This document shows, piece by piece, positions 6,023 to 11,319 of a stretch of 12,054 nucleotides of DNA (positions are counted from its first letter, which is position 1; each line of letters starts with the position of its first letter). Both the position numbers and the translations under genes were made by a program. Under the pieces are notes generated by a model. It was not told where the DNA came from and did no database searches. It saw only the letters and a list, made by a program, of their open reading frames with translations. This stretch comes from Oscillospiraceae bacterium (GTDB lineage Bacteria > Bacillota > Clostridia > Oscillospirales > Oscillospiraceae), in contig JAEDJB010000050.1 of NCBI GenBank assembly GCA_016296565.1, positions 1 to 12,054 on the forward strand. The letters run 5' to 3'.

Positions 6023-6772
6023 ATGGACCAAAAATTTGACCGCTACGGCCGGGCAGTCTGCCAGTACATCCGCCACGGCACCGGGCGGGAGAAGCGGGCC
6101 ATTCAGGCGGAGCTTTCCGCCCATATGGAGGACCACGCCCAGGCCCTCATGGACGCGGGGTACCCCAAAACTTATGCCCGGCAGCTGGCGGTGGAGGCCA
6201 TGGGAGACCCGGAGGAGATTGGGCGGGAGCTGGACCGGGCCTATCCCCGGATTTGGCTGGTCTTTCCCCGGGCGGCTACGGTGGTTGCGGTTGTGCTGGC
6301 CCTGCTGCTGGCGTTTATCCTGCCCAGCTCTCTTACGGCCATGCACGAGATGGTACAGACAAATCGCCAGGCCCGGAGCGACCCGGCCAGCCGGGGGGAT
6401 CTGGGCACCTCCGCTCCCCTGACCATACCCATGGACCGCCGCTTTACCCTTCCCGGCGGCACCGTGCTTGTTTTCTACGGCACCTCGCTGGCCCGGGAGG
6501 AAACCGGGTACACCGCTTATGTGTACACGGTCCGCTACCACCAGAACCCTCTGAGCCTTTCCTGCGGCAGCGAAACCCCGCTGACCTTTTCCTCCGGGGA
6601 GCAAACCCTTCCGGAAGGACAGGTCTGGCAGGACGGCTGGCGGAGCACCTGTTACCAGTGCTACGCCATCGGGAACCTGTCTCCGGGCACGTCCCTCACT
6701 GCCCGTTACGACCACTTCGGCACGGCCTTTTCCCTGGACATTCCCCTGAACTGGGAGGAGGTGACACCATGA
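6023..6772 (+). CDS. Module 3 protein A: HAAS/DUF1700-like helical domain plus one TM and extracytoplasmic domain
   Basis: Membrane protein of 249 aa, third A paralogue. The prefix domain (1-75) has HGTGREKRA, MEDHAQALMDAGY and EAMGDPEEIGREL; the hydrophobic helix spans about 78-101; the external domain has LPGG (143-146), ARYDHFGTAF and a terminal PLNWEEV. A strong RBS AAGGAGG (6011-6017) precedes the ATG by 5 nt, so unlike A2 it can be initiated independently. Its prefix-domain codons contain the 75-nt block identical to A2, whereas the external domain differs and contains three cysteines (181, 210, 213). This contrast, a conserved cytosolic part with a variable outside part, is what one expects of a receptor family with a common output and different inputs (inference). 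Confidence 0.75.
   Translation: MDQKFDRYGRAVCQYIRHGTGREKRAIQAELSAHMEDHAQALMDAGYPKTYARQLAVEAMGDPEEIGRELDRAYPRIWLVFPRAATVVAVVLALLLAFILPSSLTAMHEMVQTNRQARSDPASRGDLGTSAPLTIPMDRRFTLPGGTVLVFYGTSLAREETGYTAYVYTVRYHQNPLSLSCGSETPLTFSSGEQTLPEGQVWQDGWRSTCYQCYAIGNLSPGTSLTARYDHFGTAFSLDIPLNWEEVTP
6089..6163 (+). repeat. Direct repeat copy 2 (75 nt, identical to 4728-4802)
   Basis: Second copy of the perfectly matching 75-nt block, in the A3 prefix-domain codons. Matching is broken on both sides by single differences and then falls off, so this looks like a recent duplication remnant or local gene conversion. A1 has only moderate nucleotide similarity here. Confidence 0.95.
6756..6763 (+). promoter_or_regulatory. 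Ribosome binding site of B3 embedded in the WEEV codons of A3
   Basis: AGGAGGTG lies 5 nt before the ATG at 6769, again formed by the WEEV codons of the upstream A gene. Confidence 0.85.
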
Positions 6773-7380
6773 AGCTGCCCACCCGCAGAAACGCCTCCTT
6801 TCTTTTGTCTGCCCTTATTCTGGCGCTGCTGGCGGTCCTGCTCTTGCTGACCAACGCCTGCCTGCTGCCTGCCCGGACCATCCGGGCCACGGAAATTCCC
6901 TATAGCACCGGCGAAACCCAGGTGATCCGCCGGGAAACCGCAGGCCCTTTCACCTATCATCTGTCCGGGAACGACCATGCCCTGCTGCTCACCTCCTGCC
7001 AGTTTTCCCTCCCGGCGCTCTCCTGGTATGACATGGGAGACTGCGTCCTGGATCTGACCCAGGAGCCAGGACCCGTCTGGGCCGGTTCCCTGGTCCACCG
7101 CTGGCAAGAAGACCAGTGGAGTTCCCTCCACCTGTTCGGCCGGGTGGACCTGACGGATGCAGTCTCTGTCCGGGCGGCCATCCCAGGCTTTCCTGATGTG
7201 GAAACCGAGCTGTTCTCCGGCCCTGACGGCAGGACCTATTTCTGGGTCCGGCTGGAGGGGGATGAAACTGCCTTTATGGGTTCCGAGACAGTCTGCACAA
7301 ACCTGGCGGTTCTGGACGGGAAGGGAACCGTTCTGTGTACCTATGACCCTTCCCAGCACCGCATGAGCTGGAGCGGCTGA
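6769..7380 (+). CDS. Module 3 protein B: single-pass membrane protein with extracytoplasmic domain
   Basis: Protein of 203 aa, last gene of the operon and paralogue of B1 and B2. A basic start (MKLPTRR) precedes a hydrophobic helix (about 9-28). Shared motifs are TGETQVIRRETAGP (47-60), LDLTQEPGPV (94-103), HLFGRV (121-126), AVSVRAAIP (131-139), TYFWV (156-160) and VLCTYD (188-193). Cys31 follows TNA at the end of the helix, a poor lipobox. An open frame reaches upstream to 6253, but the ATG at 6769 is supported by the embedded RBS, the ATGA overlap and homology to the other B starts. A bidirectional terminator follows 7 bp after the stop. Function unknown; probable partner of A3. Confidence 0.72.
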   Translation: MKLPTRRNASFLLSALILALLAVLLLLTNACLLPARTIRATEIPYSTGETQVIRRETAGPFTYHLSGNDHALLLTSCQFSLPALSWYDMGDCVLDLTQEPGPVWAGSLVHRWQEDQWSSLHLFGRVDLTDAVSVRAAIPGFPDVETELFSGPDGRTYFWVRLEGDETAFMGSETVCTNLAVLDGKGTVLCTYDPSQHRMSWSG

Positions 7381-7387
7381 TTGCAGC

Positions 7388-7417
7388 AAAAAAGGACGGC
7401 GAACGCCGTCCTTTTTT
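7388..7417. terminator. Bidirectional intrinsic terminator between convergent operons
   Basis: A perfect 13-bp inverted repeat, 7388-7400 with 7405-7417, has six A on the left and six T on the right, so it gives a stem plus U-run on either strand. It ends the plus-strand sensor operon and the minus-strand efp/CD1247-like unit. Confidence 0.92.
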
Positions 7418-7435
7418 CTATGGTTTGAAGTTTAC

Positions 7436-7894
7436 TCAGTCGTCCTGATCCTCTTCGGCCTCGTCCACCAGGTCCAGGGAGAACTTATCGCCGCAGTTGG
7501 GGCAGGTGACTTCGCCTACGTCCAGGATGCTCTCGTCAATGACGATATCCTCGCCGCAGCTGGGGCACTCGATCTCAAAGAAGTCGTCGTCGTTCAGACC
7601 GCAGCCATTGCCGCAGCAGCTGGCAAAGTCCAGGTCGTCGTCCTCGTCGTCTTCGTCCTCAAAGTCGTCGTAGACCAGCAGCTCCAGGTCCTCCAGGTCC
7701 TCGGAGACAGCGTCCAGCTCTTCGCCCACGGCCTCGACCTCTTCTTCCAGGTCCTCCACGGCCAGACCCACGTCCTCCAGGATGTCAATGATCTTGGCGA
7801 TGAGCTTGCCCTCCTTGGAGGGGTCCTTGTCCAGGTCCAGGCCGTCGGCCAGGCCCTTCAGATAGGCAACTTTTTCGGTAATGGTCATAGTCAT
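7436..7894 (-). CDS. CD1247-like acidic zinc-ribbon protein
   Basis: Small protein of 152 aa resembling the 'CD1247 N-terminal domain' family of Clostridia, whose function is not established. The N-terminus (ITEKVAYLKGLADGLDLD, then EGKLIAKIIDILEDVGLAVEDL) is the conserved part. A long acidic coiled-coil-like stretch (about 47-90) follows, then CCGNGC (93-98) and a zinc-ribbon pair CPSC (110-113) and CPNC (131-134), ending in an acidic tail. The start at 7894 is preceded by AAAGGAA about 10 nt upstream; a longer frame begins with TTG at 7924, inside a hairpin and without an RBS, and was rejected. It lies 78 bp downstream of efp on the same strand with no terminator having a T-run between them, so co-transcription is likely. 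A role in transcription or nucleic-acid binding is only a guess. Confidence 0.8.
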   Translation of the reverse strand: MTMTITEKVAYLKGLADGLDLDKDPSKEGKLIAKIIDILEDVGLAVEDLEEEVEAVGEELDAVSEDLEDLELLVYDDFEDEDDEDDDLDFASCCGNGCGLNDDDFFEIECPSCGEDIVIDESILDVGEVTCPNCGDKFSLDLVDEAEEDQDD

Positions 7895-7922
7895 GATAGA
7901 ATCATTCCTTTCTTTAACGGGC

Positions 7923-7961
7923 AACGGACCCGGCAGGCCTTTCGGCCTGACTGGGCCCGTT
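7923..7961 (-). other. Stable hairpin in the efp/CD1247-like intergenic region
   Basis: A long GC-rich stem (about 17 bp with one mismatch and one bulge) is closed by a 4-nt loop at 7940-7943, read as GAAA on the minus strand. It has no T-run on the minus-strand side, so it is not a standard intrinsic terminator. It may protect the efp transcript 3' end, mark an RNA processing site or attenuate expression of the downstream gene. Confidence 0.6.
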
Positions 7962-7972
7962 CCAACTGTAAG

Positions 7973-8536
7973 TTATCCCTTTGCGCGCTCCAGATATTCA
8001 CCGGTGCGGGTGTCGATCTTGATCTTGTCGCCGGGGTTGATGAACAGAGGCACCTTGATCTCAGCGCCGGTCTCCACCGTGGCGGGCTTGGTCACGTTGG
8101 TGGCGGTATCGCCCTTGAAGCCGGGGTCAGTCTCGGTGACTTCCAGCTCCACGAAGGTGGGGGGCTCCACGGCGAAAACCTTGCCCTTGTAGCTGTTGAC
8201 CTTGCACATCATCTCTTCCTTCACGAAGCGGAAGTTGTCGCCCAGCAGCTCGGAAGCGATGGGGATCAGGTCGTAGGTCTCCTGGTCCATGAAGTAGTAC
8301 AGGTCGCCGTCGTTGTAGCTGTACTGCATGTCCTTCTTTTCCACGTAAGCGTTCTCGAACTTAGCGGTGGGGTTGAAGGAAGTCTCGGTAACGGAACCGG
8401 TGATGACGTTCTTCATCTTCGTGCGGACGAAGGCAGCACCCTTACCGGGCTTAACATGCTGGAACTCGATGACCTGCATAACCTGGCCATCCATCTCAAA
8501 GGTCACACCGTTACGGAAATCGCCGGCAGAAATCAT
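7973..8536 (-). CDS. efp: Translation elongation factor P
   Basis: EF-P (187 aa, normal family length) binds between the P and E sites of stalled ribosomes and promotes peptide-bond formation at polyproline stretches. The N-terminal KOW-like domain starts MISAGDFRNG and carries the tip loop HVKPGKGAAFVRTKMKN. The lysine that approaches the peptidyl-transferase centre is Lys32 in PGKG, the position modified in Bacillus EF-P. The OB domains end with the conserved GDKIKIDTRTGEYLERAKG. The second of two nearby ATG codons was chosen (8536): GGAGG lies 9 nt upstream of it, whereas the first ATG (8545) directly abuts GGAGG, and family members begin MISAGDF. No EpmA/EpmB-type modification gene is visible in the window. 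Confidence 0.97.
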   Translation of the reverse strand: MISAGDFRNGVTFEMDGQVMQVIEFQHVKPGKGAAFVRTKMKNVITGSVTETSFNPTAKFENAYVEKKDMQYSYNDGDLYYFMDQETYDLIPIASELLGDNFRFVKEEMMCKVNSYKGKVFAVEPPTFVELEVTETDPGFKGDTATNVTKPATVETGAEIKVPLFINPGDKIKIDTRTGEYLERAKG

Positions 8537-8586
8537 AATATTCATCCTCCAAACAAAATTGGTTTTTCACTCCATAAGTGTTTATT

Positions 8587-8615
8587 ATTGTACAATACCT
8601 TGGCGCGTTTTGCAA
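8587..8615 (-). promoter_or_regulatory. Predicted efp promoter
   Basis: On the minus strand, -35 TTGCAA (8610-8615), a 17-bp spacer and -10 TACAAT (8587-8592). The -10 lies within a perfect 12-bp palindrome (8586-8597). Transcription would start about 45 nt upstream of the efp start codon. Confidence 0.75.
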
Positions 8616-8631
8616 CGGTTTTCTGCAAAAC
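8607..8631. promoter_or_regulatory. Inverted repeat over the efp -35 region
   Basis: GTTTTGCA (8607-8614) and TGCAAAAC (8624-8631) form a perfect 8-bp inverted repeat with a 9-nt centre. It overlaps the efp -35 box and lies just downstream of the TIM-barrel gene. It could be an operator or, in RNA, a weak 3'-end structure. Confidence 0.4.
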
Positions 8632-8648
8632 AACAAGGGCAATTCTCC

Positions 8649-9503
8649 TCAAAGCTGAGAAAGGTATTCCTTTTTCATAATCAACGCGTCAATATCCTGC
8701 GTCCCGGCACTCTCGCAGATGATGGTTGGGGACCAGCCCCGGCGGGCAAGCTCCCGGCAGAGGGGACGGTAGTCGGGGCCGAAATCGGTCTGGTCAAAGG
8801 TCAGGTGCCTGGCCTCGCCCCCCTTGGGGGTAAACTCGATCATGGAGAAGTGGCTGTGAAAGCATCTGGCCTTCTCCTCCCCCAGAACCTCCGCCATCCG
8901 GTCCAGCATCCGGGCGGTGGCCTCCTGGCCCTCCAGCGCTCCCAGAGAGCGGGCATAGAGGTGGCCGAAGTCCACGCAGGGCAGCAGGCCGTGGGTGACC
9001 ACAGACAGCGCCAGGACCTCTTCCAGGTCCCCCAGCTGGTTGATCTTTCCCATGGTCTCCGGGCAGAGGAGAATGTCCGCATAGCCCTCGTCGTCGCACC
9101 GGCGGCGGAGCATCTTGAAGCTCTCCTTAGCGGTGGCCAGGGCGTCTTCCCGGGTGCGCTTCTGCAGGGCCCCGGTGTGGATCACCACCCGGCCGGCTCC
9201 CATCCACCGGGCCACCCGGCAGGCGGCCAGGACGTAGCCGGCGGTTTTCTCCTGGCTGTCCGGGTCGGGGTTGGCGGGGTTTACAAAGTACGGGGCGTGA
9301 AGGGACAGGACAATCCCCGCCTGGGCAGCCTTCTCGCCGATGGCCCGGGCGGTGGCCTCCCCCACGGAGACCCCCTTGCCGCACTGGTACTCATAGGCGT
9401 CCAGGCCCTTCTCCTTCAGCCACAGGGGCATGTCTTTGGAGGCCTTGAACCCTTCCGCCTGGAACCGGTCCGGGTTCCCCGCGGTGCCGAAGATTGCCCT
9501 CAC
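8649..9503 (-). CDS. Endonuclease IV-like TIM-barrel protein (AP endonuclease family 2)
   Basis: Protein of 284 aa with the xylose-isomerase-like/AP endonuclease 2 barrel. Residues at metal-site positions of endonuclease IV are visible: His69 (LSLHAPY), His109 (VVIHTGA), Glu149 (CPETMGK), Asp178 and His181 (CVDFGHLYA), His216 (FHSHFS), His233 (ARHL) and Glu264 (ICESAG). The Asp two residues before the last histidine in E. coli Nfo (DRH) appears as Ala231 here (ARH) if that alignment is right, so the metal site may differ. The likely role is DNA repair at abasic sites, but sugar-isomerase-like or other activity is possible. The GTG start at 9503 has a GGAGG close upstream and overlaps the HAD gene stop (GTGA), so the two genes are probably translated together. 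Confidence 0.83.
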   Translation of the reverse strand: MRAIFGTAGNPDRFQAEGFKASKDMPLWLKEKGLDAYEYQCGKGVSVGEATARAIGEKAAQAGIVLSLHAPYFVNPANPDPDSQEKTAGYVLAACRVARWMGAGRVVIHTGALQKRTREDALATAKESFKMLRRRCDDEGYADILLCPETMGKINQLGDLEEVLALSVVTHGLLPCVDFGHLYARSLGALEGQEATARMLDRMAEVLGEEKARCFHSHFSMIEFTPKGGEARHLTFDQTDFGPDYRPLCRELARRGWSPTIICESAGTQDIDALIMKKEYLSQL

Positions 9504-10021
9504 AGCGCCTCCCCCCTTTTCCCCTGGATGCGGAAGGGCGTCTCAATGCCATACCGCAGAGCCCGGAAAACAGTGCCGAACTGGATGGGCTTTACCATAA
9601 GGGTCAGGACCCCGGCGTTGTTTCCCCCCCAGATGTCCGTGAAAATCTGGTCCCCCACAATGGCGGTCTGGTCGGGGGTGACCCCCATCCGGTCCATGGC
9701 CCTGCGGAAGCCCCCGGACTTGGGCTTGCCCGCGTGGCCCTCATAGGGGACCCCCAGGTCCTGGGCAAACCGCTGGGCCCGGCCGGGCTTGCGGCTGTTG
9801 GAGAGAATGAACAGGGTGATCCCCGCTGCCTCCAGCTGGTCCCTCCAGGCCCGCACCTCATCGGTGGGCGTTTTCACCGCGTAGGGCACCAGGGTGTTGT
9901 CCAGGTCCGCCAGAAGCAGACGAATCCCCCGGGCCCGCAGCCGGTCCAGGTCAATGGTATAGATACTCTCAAAGAGAAAATTGGGAACTAAGGGAAAGCC
10001 CACGCTGTCACCCCTTCTCAT
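9500..10021 (-). CDS. yqeG: YqeG-type HAD IIIA phosphatase
   Basis: Small cytoplasmic HAD hydrolase of 173 aa. Motif I is LLADLDNTLVPY with Asp39 (nucleophile) and Asp41; motif II is ILSNS (72-76); motif III lysine is Lys99 or Lys101 in GHAGKPK; motif IV is VGDQIFTD with Asp124 and Asp129. There is no large cap domain, as expected for subclass III. The N-terminal FPLVPNFLFESIYTID resembles the YqeG family start. ATG 10021 has AGGAA 6 nt upstream; an in-frame GTG at 10003 with AAGGGG upstream would give a protein starting just before GFPLVPN and is a serious alternative. A longer open frame to 10171 is unsupported. The substrate of YqeG proteins is not established. It overlaps the TIM-barrel gene by 4 bp. 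Confidence 0.88.
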   Translation of the reverse strand: MRRGDSVGFPLVPNFLFESIYTIDLDRLRARGIRLLLADLDNTLVPYAVKTPTDEVRAWRDQLEAAGITLFILSNSRKPGRAQRFAQDLGVPYEGHAGKPKSGGFRRAMDRMGVTPDQTAIVGDQIFTDIWGGNNAGVLTLMVKPIQFGTVFRALRYGIETPFRIQGKRGEAL

Positions 10022-10109
10022 GCTGTTTCCTGTATGTGGTATAAAAAACAAAATCCGTGCATAGTCTGGAACACCACAACACACGGAAGATCGCTGACCG
10101 TAGTTCATT

Positions 10110-10138
10110 ATTATACACGGACAGCGGCCGATGGACAA
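10110..10138 (-). promoter_or_regulatory. Predicted promoter of the HAD/TIM-barrel operon
   Basis: On the minus strand a perfect TATAAT (10110-10115) lies 17 bp from TTGTCC (10133-10138). The resulting leader would be about 80 nt. The -35 box lies just upstream of the divergent GH18-like gene start, so the two genes share a compact control region. I found no equally good plus-strand promoter here. Confidence 0.6.
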
Positions 10139-10151
10139 GGGGGAACCGTTC

Positions 10152-10919
10152 ATGATCCAATATCTTCTCACGCCGCCTGACTGCCTTTCCCAGGCCCGGA
10201 GCTGGGAGCTGCCCCTGGCTCACATGGCCTTTCAGCTGGGGCCGGAGGGCCGTCTCCGCCAGGCTGCCCTGCCGGAGGGCAAGCTGGGCGGTCTCATGCT
10301 CCTGGGGCTGCCGGAGGAGCCGGCAGAGGGGTCCGATCCCCGCCCCGGGGTCCGGGACATTCTGGCCGTCTGCCAGGCCCGGGATTTTCGCGGGGTGGTC
10401 CTGGACCTGGAGGGGCCTCCCACCCCCTACCGGGCGGCTCTGATCCCCGCCCTGGACGAGGCCCTGGCCAGAAGCCGCCGGGGATTCTTTCTCCCGGAGC
10501 CCTATGCCAACTATTCTGCCCGGGCCTTTCTGTATCTTTCCTCGGCCCTCTCCGGAGGAAGTCTTTCCCGGCGGCTGGAGACGGCAGCGGAGCAGTATGG
10601 GGCCGACCGGCTGGTGCTGAGCCTGCACCGGGCCCGGGAGGACTTCTTCCTTCCCGCCGCCCAGGGGTCGGGCAAACCCATCAGCCAGGGGGAGCTGGAG
10701 AGGCGGATGGCCCGGCTGGAGCCCCGGGTCTTCTTCTCCCCGGAGCTGTGCGCCCACTACTTTACCTACATGAGTCGGGAAACCGGCGCCCACTTCATCC
10801 TCTTCGATGACAAAGCCAGCCTGCAAAAAAAGCGGGAGATCGCCCGGGAGCATGGGATTCAGCGGTTCTTCTGGCTGTACCCGGAAGTGGCGGAGTACGG
10901 AGCAGAAGTAACCGCTTAG
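10152..10919 (+). CDS. Uncharacterised protein, possibly a degenerate GH18-like barrel
   Basis: Protein of 255 aa that I cannot assign with confidence; no signal peptide or membrane helix is visible. Two segments recall glycoside hydrolase 18 barrels. DFRGVVLDLEG (78-88) sits where GH18 enzymes carry DxxDxDxE, keeping only the last Asp (85) and Glu (87). FILFDDKASLQKKREIAREH (215-234), followed by GIQRFFWLYPEV, resembles the late barrel segment where the protein folds back to a Trp. ATG 10152 was chosen because AAGGGGG lies about 8 nt upstream; an in-frame ATG at 10131 lacks an RBS. It is transcribed divergently from the HAD gene and ends before a bidirectional terminator. The region 196-211 (SPELCAHYFTYMSRET) shows nothing diagnostic. 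The catalytic motif looks incomplete, so it may be a binding or structural protein. Confidence 0.6.
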   Translation: MIQYLLTPPDCLSQARSWELPLAHMAFQLGPEGRLRQAALPEGKLGGLMLLGLPEEPAEGSDPRPGVRDILAVCQARDFRGVVLDLEGPPTPYRAALIPALDEALARSRRGFFLPEPYANYSARAFLYLSSALSGGSLSRRLETAAEQYGADRLVLSLHRAREDFFLPAAQGSGKPISQGELERRMARLEPRVFFSPELCAHYFTYMSRETGAHFILFDDKASLQKKREIAREHGIQRFFWLYPEVAEYGAEVTA

Positions 10920-10951
10920 CCTTGAAGCGGTTGCCCCAGTGTCAACTTGAA

Positions 10952-10980
10952 AAAAGACCTGCCCAAAGGGCAGGTCTTTT
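10952..10980. terminator. Bidirectional intrinsic terminator between the GH18-like gene and rpsU
   Basis: A perfect 13-bp stem pairs 10952-10964 with 10968-10980 around AAA. Read on the minus strand it is followed by a run of six U, a good terminator for rpsU. On the plus strand it is followed by four U within the stem, so it may also serve the GH18-like gene. Confidence 0.88.
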
Positions 10981-10990
10981 AACTTATGAA

Positions 10991-11173
10991 TCAATAATAC
11001 TTTTTACGGTTTTTCCGTGCTGCCTCAGACTTCTTGCGGCGCTTCACGCTGGGGCTTTCGTAGTGCTCTCTTTTCCGCACTTCAGCCAGAACGCCGGACT
11101 TGGCACAGCTGCGCTTGAACCGCTTCAGAGCGCTTTCCAGAGATTCGTTCTCTCTCACGTGGACTTCAGACAT
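10991..11173 (-). CDS. rpsU: 30S ribosomal protein S21
   Basis: S21 (60 aa, typical for Firmicutes) is a small basic protein on the 30S platform near the 16S 3' end, where it helps initiation. The sequence starts MSEVHVRENESLESALKRFKR and ends in the family's basic tail, SVKRRKKSEAARKNRKKYY. GGAGGGAGGG lies about 7 nt before the ATG. A consensus promoter and its own terminator make it a single-gene unit in this window, although readthrough from leuS is possible because no terminator is seen between them. Confidence 0.97.
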   Translation of the reverse strand: MSEVHVRENESLESALKRFKRSCAKSGVLAEVRKREHYESPSVKRRKKSEAARKNRKKYY

Positions 11174-11256
11174 TTGTTTTCCCTCCCTCCGAAGTGGTGA
11201 GCTTTCGTCATCTCACACACCAAAGGGCCATCGTAATATATGGCTTTAACAGTGGT

Positions 11257-11285
11257 ATTATATGCAATTTCCGCTGGATTGTCAA
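11257..11285 (-). promoter_or_regulatory. Consensus promoter of rpsU
   Basis: On the minus strand, perfect TTGACA (11280-11285), a 17-bp spacer and perfect TATAAT (11257-11262). Both boxes match the sigma-A consensus fully, as expected for a highly expressed ribosomal protein gene. The leader of about 75 nt contains two short 5-bp stems (GCCAT...ATGGC and GTGAG...CTCAC), too weak to name as a regulator. Confidence 0.9.
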
Positions 11286-11319
11286 GATGCAATGTAAATT
11301 TATTTCGCAAAAGCGCCGG

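Noticed and set aside
4728..6163. CRISPR or short tandem repeat array
   Set aside because: Only two copies exist, inside coding sequence and 1361 bp apart; they are paralogous gene segments.
6850..6870. Lipobox in B3 (TNAC), and similarly in B1
   Set aside because: The positions before Cys do not fit the lipobox consensus and B2 lacks the Cys, so a plain membrane anchor is more likely.
7895..7924. N-terminal extension of the CD1247-like protein starting at TTG 7924
   Set aside because: It would start inside the hairpin without an RBS; ATG 7894 has AAAGGAA upstream and begins the conserved region.
8537..8545. Upstream ATG of efp
   Set aside because: It directly abuts GGAGG with no spacing; the ATG at 8536 has correct spacing and the family N-terminus.
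8367..9746. 459-aa plus-strand open frame
   Set aside because: It lies antisense to efp, the TIM-barrel gene and the HAD gene, all with clear family motifs; its translation is low-complexity Gly/Pro/Leu-rich with no domain, typical of a shadow frame in GC-rich DNA.
10008..10994. 328-aa minus-strand open frame
   Set aside because: Covers the opposite strand of the GH18-like gene and crosses the terminator at 10952-10980; no RBS and no recognisable motif.
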